Origin: an uncultured Faecalibacterium sp.
GTDB lineage: Bacteria > Bacillota > Clostridia > Oscillospirales > Ruminococcaceae
Direction: 5' to 3'
Assembly (NCBI GenBank): GCA_900765705.1
Contig: CAAFSR010000235.1
Location: forward strand, 1 to 7,570
Length of the DNA stretch: 7,570 nucleotides
Shown: positions 1-6,108 of the stretch, piece by piece
How positions within the stretch are numbered: the stretch's first letter is position 1
How the letters are laid out: every line of letters begins with the position of its first letter
Position numbers and translations under genes: made by a program
Notes under the pieces: generated by a model
What the model was told of the DNA's origin: nothing
The model's database searches: none
What the model saw: only the letters and a program-made list of their open reading frames with translations

Positions 1-422
1 CGGGTCAGGTTTTCGAGGTCTTTGTTGGTGCCAAGGGCAGGGTCTACGGTGTCAAAATCCTCCACCGCATAGCCGCCATCGTTGTGGGGGTGGGGCATCT
101 GCAAAAGGGGCATCAGGTGCAGATAGGTCAGCTTCTGCTCCTTGAGGTAGGGCAGCTTCTTTGCCAGTTCTTTCAGATTTCCGGCAAAGAGGTCGGTGTA
201 CATGGTCATGCCGAACATATTGCCCCGCTTGTACCACTCCGGGTCGGCAGAGCGTGCCTTGTCCAGCGCTTTCAGCTCGGCGCTGCGGGCGTTGTAGGCT
301 TCTGCCATCTCCCGCTCCAGAACTTCCAGCCCTTCCCGGTTGTGGTACAGTTCCATGAACAGCCATTCCAACTCGTCCTTATGTTTGGCGAACCGGAATG
401 CAAAGTTATCTTGACTTGTCAT
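1..422 (-). CDS. Amylosucrase-type GH13 glycoside hydrolase, N-terminal part (cut by window edge)
   Basis: This gene starts with ATG at 422 and runs off the left edge after 140 codons. Residues 1-65 are charged and helical, like the N-terminal helical domain of amylosucrases. From about residue 70 the sequence enters the (beta/alpha)8 barrel with the subfamily GH13_4 pattern TDLFAG (76-81), TYLHLMPL (99-106), DGGYAV (115-120) and VDPALGT (126-132). D115 and Y118 match, from memory, the -1 subsite Asp/Tyr of Neisseria amylosucrase. The catalytic Asp/Glu/Asp lie outside the window. There is no signal peptide, so it should be cytoplasmic. The family transfers glucose from sucrose onto alpha-glucan or hydrolyses sucrose; here sucrose would come from raffinose after alpha-galactosidase action. 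The start is 6 nt after the GH36 stop, and an AAAGGA element overlaps that stop, suggesting translational coupling. The amylosucrase-type assignment is good; whether it is synthase or hydrolase cannot be told from this part. Confidence 0.85.
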   Translation of the reverse strand, partial: MTSQDNFAFRFAKHKDELEWLFMELYHNREGLEVLEREMAEAYNARSAELKALDKARSADPEWYKRGNMFGMTMYTDLFAGNLKELAKKLPYLKEQKLTYLHLMPLLQMPHPHNDGGYAVEDFDTVDPALGTNKDLENLT

Positions 423-428
423 CTTTCT

Positions 429-2675
429 TTATCCTTTTCGTGTAAGATGAAGCTGCACGCTGGGGTAATCGCCAAACAGCTGCGGCAGGACAAGCCCCGC
501 ATACAGCAGAGTGCTGCCACTGAACCGCATCCCCTTGTGAATGCCGTCCTCTACATCGTGGGCATACTGGGAGCCGAAATAGTCGATGCCATCCAGCTCA
601 TACACAGCATTTTCTTCCAGCCCACGGAAGCACAGGTGGATGGGCAAGGGATTCGCCTGCGGATGGGTCACCACCAGATTCAGCAGTGCCTCGCTGCCGT
701 CCTCTGCGGCAAACTGCCATGCCGTGAAATATGCGTTTTCTGCCGGGTCGGTCAGCCGGTAATAATCGCCGGTACGGATCAGGTCGTTCAGCCGCTTGAA
801 CCGCTTGATCTGGTTTTTCACTGCAGTGCACTCGGCGCGCTTTAATTTGCCCAGATCCAGCTCGTAGCCAAAGGTGCCGCTCATCGCCACCACAGCGCGG
901 GTGTCGATGGGCGTAGTACGGCCGGTCTGGTGGTTGGGGCAGGCAGAAACATGGGCACCCATGGTGCAGACCGGGTAGCCAAAGGAGGTGCCGTGCTGGA
1001 TTGTCAACCGTTCAATGGCATCGGTATCATCACTGCACCAGATCTGGGGATAGTAGCACAGCATTCCGGCATCAAAGCGTCCGCCGCCGCCTGCACAGCC
1101 CTCGAACAGCACCTCCGGGAAGCCCTGCGTCAGCCGCTCTGCCAGCGCATAAACGCCCAGCATATAGCGGTGCATGATCTCGCCCTGCTGCTCGGCAGGG
1201 AAAGCACGGCTGTACACATCGCTCATGCTGCGGTTCATATCCCACTTGATATACTCGATGTGATGCTCCCGCAGCAGCTTGCCGATAACCCCTGCCAGAT
1301 AGTCCACCACCTCCGGGCGGGAGAGATCCAGCACCAGCTGGTTGCGCCCCATGGCGGGCTTGCGTCCGGGCAGGGTCAGCGCCCAGTCCGGATGGGTGCG
1401 GTACAGCTGGGAGTTCTCGTTGACCATTTCCGGTTCGATCCACAGGCCGAATTTCATGCCCAGCGCATTGATCTGCTGGATCAGTGGATCCAGTCCGCCG
1501 GGCAGTTTTTCGCAGTTCACAGTCCAGTCGCCCAGACCCTGATTGTCGTCATTCCGGGTGCCGAACCAGCCATCGTCCAGCACCATCATCTCCACGCCGA
1601 GAGAGGCCGCTTTTTCAGCGATCTTTACGATCTTTTCGGTGTTGAAATCAAAATAGGTGGCCTCCCAGTTGTTGATCAGCACCGGGCGGCGTTTGTCTTT
1701 CCACGGGCCGCGGCAGATGTTGCGCCGCAAAAAGCGGTGGTACTGCTGGGAAAGCGGGGTCAGACCCTCTGCCGCAAAGGAGAGGATCACCTCCGGGGTG
1801 TCAAAGGTCTCGCCCGGCTTCAGGTTCCACGCAAAGCGCTCCTCCTGAATGCCGCTCACTACCCGGACAAGCCCGGTCTGAGAACGCTCCACGTCCATCT
1901 GGTAGCTGCCGGAATAGACCATCATCACCCCGTAGCAGGCACCGCTGGTCTCCGTTGCATCCTGCTGGCAGAGGATCAGGAAGGGATTATTGTGGTGGCT
2001 GGAGCTGCCCCGCACCGAAGAAATGGTCTGGATATTGGTACCCACAGCTTCCCGCTCCAGCTGCCGTTCCATAGCGTGTCTGCCATGGAAATGCAGCAGA
2101 TCCCATCTGCCAAAGGGCAGATCCAGACAGGCAGATGCCGCCTTGTCCAGCCGCAGCGGGGTATCTCCGTGGTTTGTCAGCCGCGCCGCACGGGTGATGA
2201 CATCCTGCTGTGCAAACACGCCGTACAGCAGCTCCAGCGTCAGACCGGTGGCCTCGTCCTGCATTCGGACGATCAGGGTCTCGGCATCGTTTTCCTCTGC
2301 GTGGGCACAGGGCAGACCGGTCAGCTGATATTTGCCCGCCTCCACCGTGTGGCTCACATAGGTAAAGTCCGCGCCAAAGGCACCACGGCTGTCGGCCACC
2401 GTCAGGCAGGACAGACGGAAATCGCCCACGTTGCAGCCGGTATACTCCTGCGGGAGCAGATCCGGGGAAATGCCCCGGTGGGTGCGGTAAGCGTAGTAAT
2501 CCGGCGAGAATCCCCGGTCTGTGCGGGGATACAGCTGCATCAGGTCCCCGGTGCCGATGGTTTTGCCGTAGTACAGATGCAGCAGATGCCCCAGCGCATC
2601 CACCTTCATGTGGTAACTGGTATGGGCAGTCTCCAATACAAAAATGCGGGAGTCAGAATCAAATCGAATGCTCAT
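429..2675 (-). CDS. Alpha-galactosidase, GH36
   Basis: This is a complete 748-residue protein, the usual length for bacterial GH36 alpha-galactosidases (Aga/RafA/MelA type). It releases terminal alpha-1,6-galactose from melibiose, raffinose and stachyose with retention of configuration. The N-terminal 300 residues form the beta-sandwich domain. The barrel carries INNWEATYFDFN (334-345), LDDGWFG (366-372) and GLWIEPEMVNENS (410-422). It also has KWDMNR, with the expected nucleophile D479, and WCSDDTD (546-552), with the expected acid/base D549. These sit one residue later than D478/D548 of Geobacillus AgaA (from memory). FEGCAGGGGRFD (524-535) is also typical. No signal peptide is present, so it acts on imported sugar. 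The SD is GAGGTG at 2689-2684, 8 nt before ATG. A terminator hairpin lies just upstream (2758-2707). The family call is very secure; the substrate within the family is inferred from context. Confidence 0.97.
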   Translation of the reverse strand: MSIRFDSDSRIFVLETAHTSYHMKVDALGHLLHLYYGKTIGTGDLMQLYPRTDRGFSPDYYAYRTHRGISPDLLPQEYTGCNVGDFRLSCLTVADSRGAFGADFTYVSHTVEAGKYQLTGLPCAHAEENDAETLIVRMQDEATGLTLELLYGVFAQQDVITRAARLTNHGDTPLRLDKAASACLDLPFGRWDLLHFHGRHAMERQLEREAVGTNIQTISSVRGSSSHHNNPFLILCQQDATETSGACYGVMMVYSGSYQMDVERSQTGLVRVVSGIQEERFAWNLKPGETFDTPEVILSFAAEGLTPLSQQYHRFLRRNICRGPWKDKRRPVLINNWEATYFDFNTEKIVKIAEKAASLGVEMMVLDDGWFGTRNDDNQGLGDWTVNCEKLPGGLDPLIQQINALGMKFGLWIEPEMVNENSQLYRTHPDWALTLPGRKPAMGRNQLVLDLSRPEVVDYLAGVIGKLLREHHIEYIKWDMNRSMSDVYSRAFPAEQQGEIMHRYMLGVYALAERLTQGFPEVLFEGCAGGGGRFDAGMLCYYPQIWCSDDTDAIERLTIQHGTSFGYPVCTMGAHVSACPNHQTGRTTPIDTRAVVAMSGTFGYELDLGKLKRAECTAVKNQIKRFKRLNDLIRTGDYYRLTDPAENAYFTAWQFAAEDGSEALLNLVVTHPQANPLPIHLCFRGLEENAVYELDGIDYFGSQYAHDVEDGIHKGMRFSGSTLLYAGLVLPQLFGDYPSVQLHLTRKG

Positions 2676-2683
2676 TGGTTCAA

Positions 2684-2689
2684 CACCTC
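2684..2689 (-). promoter_or_regulatory. Ribosome binding site of the alpha-galactosidase gene
   Basis: GAGGTG lies 8 nt upstream of the ATG at 2675 and supports that start. It falls in the short segment between the internal terminator and the coding region. It is weaker than the GGAGG-type sites of the binding-protein and first permease genes. Confidence 0.6.
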
Positions 2690-2706
2690 AAAGAATTATT
2701 TCCAAC

Positions 2707-2758
2707 AAAAATGCCGACAGGCAGGCGGTCGTATTGGAACGGCTACCCGCCTGTCGGC
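2707..2758 (-). terminator. Intrinsic terminator inside the operon, after permease 2
   Basis: On the minus strand a perfect 10-bp GC-rich stem (GCCGACAGGC at 2758-2749 with GCCTGTCGGC at 2722-2713) encloses a 26-nt loop. It is followed, after one A, by a run of five T (2711-2707). This is a Rho-independent terminator for transcripts leaving the permease gene, whose stop is 27 nt upstream. Only 31 nt separate the T-run from the GH36 start codon, and I see no convincing promoter there. It therefore probably works as a leaky internal terminator or attenuator. A second register (CAGGCGG with CCGCCTG) can also pair. Confidence 0.75.
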
Positions 2759-2784
2759 TATGATGAAGGAGAAATGTGAATTGC

Positions 2785-3621
2785 TTATTTACCGCCGGTC
2801 ATGGCAATGCCCTGAATAAACTGCTTTTGGAAGATCAGGTACAAGATCACCATGGGGATCATGGCCAGCAGGCTGCCTGCCATCAGCACCGGGAAGTTGG
2901 TGGTGTACTGACCGTTCAGGGTAGAAAGGCCGGCAGACAGGGTCATCATGTTCAGATCGGTGTTACAGATCAGCGGCCACATCAGGTCAGCATAAGCGAA
3001 CACCGCCGTAAAGATGGCCAGTGCCGCCATGCTGGGGCCGGTCAGCGGCAGCATGACCTTGACAAAGGTCTGCCACTTGTTGCAGCCGTCCAGATACGCT
3101 GCCTCTGCGATCTCGTTGGGGATGCCCAGATACGCCTGCCGCAAAAAGAAGGTGCCGAAGGCGCTGACCAGACCGGGGAACACCAGCGCAAAGATGGAGT
3201 TGGTGGCACCCATCTTTGCCAGCATCTGGTACTGCGGAATAATGAAGATCTGGCTCGGCAGCATCATCTGGATCAGCACCAGACCGAACAGCAGCTTTTT
3301 GCAGGGGAATTCCAGTTTGGCAAAGGCATAGCCTGCCATGGAGCTGAACACCACCGCAAAGATCACACGGAACAGGATCAGCAGACCCGTATTGACGTAG
3401 AGGTTGGTAAAGGGCAGGCTCTGCAATGCCTTGACAAAGCTGTCCAGATTCCAATGGGAGGGCAGGATCTGCGGCGGGATCGCCATAGACTCGGCCTGCG
3501 TCTTGAAGCTGGTGAGCACCATCCATACAAAGGGGAAGATCATGCTGATGCTGCCGAGGATCAAGACCAGATAGGTAAAGAACGTTACGACATTCTTTCT
3601 GGTTTTCAGACTGGCATTCAT
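2785..3621 (-). CDS. ABC sugar transporter permease, CUT1 family, MsmG/MalG type
   Basis: This is a 278-residue inner-membrane permease. Six hydrophobic segments are visible at about 11-36, 77-101, 110-129, 141-160, 196-218 and 244-264. Between the fourth and fifth segments is the EAA loop that contacts the ATPase: EAAYLDG (173-179), then LP at 191-192. The short tail ending in GIAMTGGK is typical of the MalG/MsmG half. It should pair with the permease encoded just upstream to form the channel for the oligosaccharide delivered by the binding protein. Its ATG is 3 nt after the stop of that permease, and the SD (GAGGTG, 3635-3630) lies in the upstream gene's last codons, so translation is probably coupled. 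A terminator follows its stop. The substrate is inferred from neighbours to be alpha-galactosides. The family call is firm. Confidence 0.95.
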   Translation of the reverse strand: MNASLKTRKNVVTFFTYLVLILGSISMIFPFVWMVLTSFKTQAESMAIPPQILPSHWNLDSFVKALQSLPFTNLYVNTGLLILFRVIFAVVFSSMAGYAFAKLEFPCKKLLFGLVLIQMMLPSQIFIIPQYQMLAKMGATNSIFALVFPGLVSAFGTFFLRQAYLGIPNEIAEAAYLDGCNKWQTFVKVMLPLTGPSMAALAIFTAVFAYADLMWPLICNTDLNMMTLSAGLSTLNGQYTTNFPVLMAGSLLAMIPMVILYLIFQKQFIQGIAMTGGK

Positions 3622-3624
3622 AGT

Positions 3625-4509
3625 TTACACCTCGTAATTGACCCACTTCTTCTGACCGATGAACTGCACCAGGGTGACCAGACCGATCAGCAGCACGGTC
3701 CACACCACAATGGCCGATGCGTAGCCCTTATTGCCGGCAATAAAGCTCTCGCGGTAGAACAGATACATCAGGCTCTGTGCGCTGGTCAGCGCAGGGTTCG
3801 TCTGCTCCACCATCATGTAGATCAGATCGTAGACCTTCAGGGAAGCCATCAGGCGCATGATGAGCACCACAAACAGGGTGGGCGACACCATGGGCAGCGT
3901 AATGCTGAAGAACTGGCGGATCTTGGATGCACCGTCCAGCTCGGCGGCTTCGTACAGGGACTGGGAAATGTTCTGGATGCCGGACAGCAGCAGCACGGCA
4001 TCGTAGCCGATGGAGCTCCAGATGGAAACGATGGCACAGGTGACCAGAACGATCTTGGGATCGGTCAGCCAGCGGATGTTCGCGCCAAGGACCTGATTCA
4101 GAATGCCGTACTCCGCATTGAAGATCCACTTCCAGACCATCGCTACCGCAGCAGGAGCCACCACCATGGGCAGGAAGAAGATGGCGCGGAAGGCGGTCTT
4201 GCCCTTGATCTTTGCGTTCAGCAGCACTGCCACGATCAGCGCCAGAAAAACGCCCACCGGCACAGTGAGGATGCAGAAGTAGATGGAGTTCCAGTTTGCC
4301 TTCCAGAATTCCGCATTGCGGAACATTTCAAGGTAGTTTTCCAGACCGCAGAACTGATAGGCTCCAAAGGCTTTCGTTTTGGAAAAACTCATGTAGATGG
4401 TCTGGAAGAACGGGATAATATTCAGGATCATCAGACCGAGGATGGTGGGAGCTACCATGACCAGCCCCCAGAAACGCCCATCCCGACCCAGTTTTGATGT
4501 GCTTTTCAT
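3625..4509 (-). CDS. ABC sugar transporter permease, CUT1 family, MsmF/MalF type
   Basis: This is a 294-residue inner-membrane permease with six hydrophobic segments at about 13-35, 74-97, 107-130, 153-177, 210-232 and 264-285. The EAA loop, EAAELDG (187-193) followed by LP at 205-206, marks it as a binding-protein-dependent permease. The opening (WGLVMVAPTILGLM) is typical of the MalF/MsmF/UgpA half. I chose the ATG at 4509 because a strong GGGAGGA site (4521-4515) lies 5 nt upstream. An in-frame ATG at 4530 would add seven residues but begins 2 nt after the upstream stop and has no SD. The binding-protein gene ends at 4533, so the leader between them is only 23 nt. It should form a heterodimer with the following permease. 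Confidence 0.95.
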   Translation of the reverse strand: MKSTSKLGRDGRFWGLVMVAPTILGLMILNIIPFFQTIYMSFSKTKAFGAYQFCGLENYLEMFRNAEFWKANWNSIYFCILTVPVGVFLALIVAVLLNAKIKGKTAFRAIFFLPMVVAPAAVAMVWKWIFNAEYGILNQVLGANIRWLTDPKIVLVTCAIVSIWSSIGYDAVLLLSGIQNISQSLYEAAELDGASKIRQFFSITLPMVSPTLFVVLIMRLMASLKVYDLIYMMVEQTNPALTSAQSLMYLFYRESFIAGNKGYASAIVVWTVLLIGLVTLVQFIGQKKWVNYEV

Positions 4510-4532
4510 TTGGTTCCTCCCAAGCTGCATGT

Positions 4533-5810
4533 TCAGCCCGCACTGGCCTGATCCACGATGTCCTGCATCTTCTGCAGGCCGGTGTCGATATCCTCGGTAC
4601 CTGCGTAGATCTTCAGCAGCTCATCACTGACCTTGCTCTTCCACTCCGGGCGAGAGGCGTTGTTGACGCTCTGGATGCTGTACTCAAACATCTCAATGAA
4701 GCACTGGATATTGATGGGATACTCTGCAAAGCAGCCTGCCCAGGTATCCTCCAGACCCTGATAGGCAGGGATGGCTGCACCGCTTTCGCCCTGAATGCGC
4801 TGGCCCTCCTCGCTGCCGAAGAACTTCAGGATATCCTTCACGGTATCCAGATTCTTGTTGCTGGCAGCAGTCGCGTAGCACAGACCGTTGGAGATGGTGG
4901 CACGACCATCTCCGCTTTCCGGGTCGGGGCACTTGGGCAGAACAGCCACATCCCACTTGCCCACCATTTCGGGGTAGTTCTGCAGCTCGGCAAGGATGTT
5001 CCAGTCGCCTTCCAGGAACATTGCGCCCTTCTCGGAGAAGAAGGCAGTGCCGGGAGCGGTCTCAGCAAAGTAGGTCTGGTCCGGGCACCAGTCGTTCTGC
5101 TGGAGACCGATGTAGAACTTCATTGCCTTTTCGGTGGCAGGCTGGGTAAAGCCCGCCTTGGTCTTGTCCTCGTTCAGGATGTAGCCGCCGGCCTGATACA
5201 CAAAGTTCCAGTAGCCAAGCTGGTCGTCGGCGTATGCCATATAGCCGTACTTGCCGGTGGCAGCGTAGATCTTCTCGGATGCGCTGACCAGATCGTCCCA
5301 GGTCCAGTTCTCGTCCGGGTAAGCTACACCAGCAGCATCGAACATCTCCTTGTTATACACCAGACCGACCGTGTCCTTGTCCTTGGGGACTGCATACAGG
5401 GTACCGTTGGAGCCCATGGCGTTGGACAGCGAGATCTCCGAGAACTTGTCCTTTTCCACAATGTCGGTGCAATCTGCCAGTATCCCGTTGTCGGCGTACT
5501 TCAGAATTTCATTGGTGTGCATCCAGAAAATATCCGGCATCTGGTTGCTGGTGGCTGCAGCCTCCAGCTTGGTCCAGTATTCGTTCCAGCTGGTGACCTG
5601 CACCTCAATGCTGACCTCCGGGTGCTGCTGGGTGTAGGCCGCACACATAGCCTCCATGCCCTCCTTCTGTGCAACGTCCCAGATCTGGAAGGTCAGTGCC
5701 TTCTTGCCGCCGGAAGAACCGCTGCCGCTGTTGCCGCCGCAGGCTGCCAGCATGGATGCGGCGCTCATTGCTGCCATTGCCTTTACGAATTGTCTGCGAG
5801 AGATCTTCAT
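4533..5810 (-). CDS. Sugar ABC transporter substrate-binding lipoprotein, CUT1 family (MsmE-like role)
   Basis: This 425-residue extracytoplasmic receptor should capture the sugar and pass it to the two permeases encoded downstream. The signal sequence has SRRQFVK (4-10), a twin-arginine-like motif, then a short Ala/Met-rich stretch and the lipobox LAAC with the lipidated cysteine at C24. A Gly/Ser-rich linker (25-35) follows. The mature part has extracellular solute-binding family 1 patterns: FQIWD (41-45), PDIFW (92-96), YNKEMFDAAG (152-161) and TWDDL (170-174). The aromatic-rich middle suits a carbohydrate ligand. The SD GGAGG (5824-5820) is 9 nt before ATG. It is the first gene of the operon, behind a leader of about 150 nt and a promoter at 5998-5970. 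Raffinose-family sugars as ligand is inferred from the alpha-galactosidase, not from binding-site residues. Confidence 0.95.
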   Translation of the reverse strand: MKISRRQFVKAMAAMSAASMLAACGGNSGSGSSGGKKALTFQIWDVAQKEGMEAMCAAYTQQHPEVSIEVQVTSWNEYWTKLEAAATSNQMPDIFWMHTNEILKYADNGILADCTDIVEKDKFSEISLSNAMGSNGTLYAVPKDKDTVGLVYNKEMFDAAGVAYPDENWTWDDLVSASEKIYAATGKYGYMAYADDQLGYWNFVYQAGGYILNEDKTKAGFTQPATEKAMKFYIGLQQNDWCPDQTYFAETAPGTAFFSEKGAMFLEGDWNILAELQNYPEMVGKWDVAVLPKCPDPESGDGRATISNGLCYATAASNKNLDTVKDILKFFGSEEGQRIQGESGAAIPAYQGLEDTWAGCFAEYPINIQCFIEMFEYSIQSVNNASRPEWKSKVSDELLKIYAGTEDIDTGLQKMQDIVDQASAG

Positions 5811-5891
5811 TTTTGTTCTCCTCCAAAGTCATTATTCCGTAGTGTGATCTTCGTATGGTGTTGCACCGGCCGGGGCGATTTTTCCTGCCTT

Positions 5892-5905
5892 TGTTAACTC
5901 TTACA
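5892..5905. promoter_or_regulatory. cre-like site (possible CcpA operator)
   Basis: TGTTAACTCTTACA fits the catabolite-responsive element consensus TGWNANCGNTNWCA at every fixed position except one of the two central bases, where the G is a T. It lies within the presumed leader of the binding-protein operon, about 60-70 nt after the predicted transcription start. From there CcpA could block elongation when glucose is present. The central CG is usually the most conserved part, so this remains tentative. Confidence 0.35.
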
Positions 5906-5923
5906 AAAGCAGCGAGAAAATTT

Positions 5924-5944
5924 TGTGCATCATCACATTGCACA
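5924..5944. repeat. Inverted repeat TGTGCA-N9-TGCACA in the operon leader
   Basis: Perfect 6-bp arms (5924-5929 and 5939-5944) are separated by 9 nt. The repeat lies about 20-40 nt downstream of the predicted start of the binding-protein transcript. It could be a protein operator or a small hairpin in the leader RNA. It has no T-run on the minus strand and so is not an intrinsic terminator. Confidence 0.45.
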
Positions 5945-5969
5945 GTTTCTTTTCTCTTATTGTGCCATT

Positions 5970-5998
5970 ATTATACTATCTGCCAGTGGTTTCGTAAA
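5970..5998 (-). promoter_or_regulatory. Promoter of the transport and catabolic operon
   Basis: The minus strand has TTTACG (5998-5993) as -35, a 17-bp spacer, and a perfect TATAAT (5975-5970) as -10. The start would be near 5963, giving a leader of about 150 nt before the binding-protein ATG. The -35 is weak (4 of 6), as expected for a promoter that depends on an activator. GCATTT boxes overlap and adjoin the -35. Confidence 0.65.
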
Positions 5999-6010
5999 TG
6001 CAAAAATGCG
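5996..6010 (-). promoter_or_regulatory. Tandem GCATTT boxes at the operon promoter -35 (possible AraC-type activator site)
   Basis: On the minus strand GCATTT occurs at 6009-6004 and again at 6001-5996, 8 nt apart. The second copy overlaps the -35 hexamer of the operon promoter. A third copy, in the opposite orientation, lies within the promoter of the divergent regulator gene (6064-6069). AraC-family activators commonly bind direct repeats that abut or overlap a -35. The link to the adjacent regulator is inferred. Confidence 0.35.
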
Positions 6011-6050
6011 ACTTGTTATATCTCAATTTGAAGGAATACTACGAATTATG

Positions 6051-6080
6051 TTGAAGTCATCCCGCATTTTGGTATATAAT
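6051..6080 (+). promoter_or_regulatory. Promoter of the AraC-family regulator gene
   Basis: TTGAAG (6051-6056) and a perfect TATAAT (6075-6080) are separated by 18 bp. A TATATA two bases earlier, preceded by TGG, is a possible extended -10 alternative. The start would be near 6087, leaving a leader of about 20 nt before the ATG. An 8-bp sequence CGCATTTT (6063-6070) lies between the -35 and the -10. Confidence 0.65.
6063..6070 (+). promoter_or_regulatory. CGCATTTT box between -35 and -10 of the regulator promoter
   Basis: This 8-mer is the exact inverted copy of AAAATGCG at 6003-6010, next to the operon promoter. Its position inside the regulator's own promoter would suit autorepression, while the distal copies would suit activation of the operon. 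This is inferred from position alone. Confidence 0.3.
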
Positions 6081-6108
6081 AGAAAAAAGGGGACAGGAGG
6101 CGTCTTGT

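Noticed and set aside
1..422. Sucrose phosphorylase (GtfA, GH13_18), expected by analogy with msm operons
   Set aside because: The visible N-terminus has a helical extension and the TDLFAG / DGGYAV / VDPALGT pattern of amylosucrase-type enzymes, unlike the short start of GtfA proteins.
84..845. A 253-codon open frame on the plus strand spanning the GH13/GH36 junction
   Set aside because: It crosses the junction of two well-supported minus-strand genes and has no motifs of its own.
930..2819. A 629-codon open frame on the plus strand
   Set aside because: It lies opposite the GH36 gene, is rich in Gln and His as expected from reversing CTG/GTG codons, has no SD and no recognisable domain. It is a GC-driven shadow.
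2776..4497. A 573-codon open frame on the plus strand
   Set aside because: It is antisense to both permeases, with very Gln/His/Asp-rich low-complexity composition. The minus-strand frames carry clear permease motifs.
4494..5897. A 467-codon open frame on the plus strand
   Set aside because: It is antisense to the binding-protein gene, with no start signal and no domain. The minus-strand protein has a lipobox and family motifs.
5605..5943. A frame beginning with GTG in the leader and overlapping the binding-protein start, considered as a leader peptide
   Set aside because: It has no SD and runs out of frame through the signal-peptide region with Arg-rich, gene-shadow composition.
5811..6108. 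Known riboswitch or T-box in the intergenic region
   Set aside because: I recognise no conserved core of any class. The hairpins are short and better explained as protein sites or minor structures.
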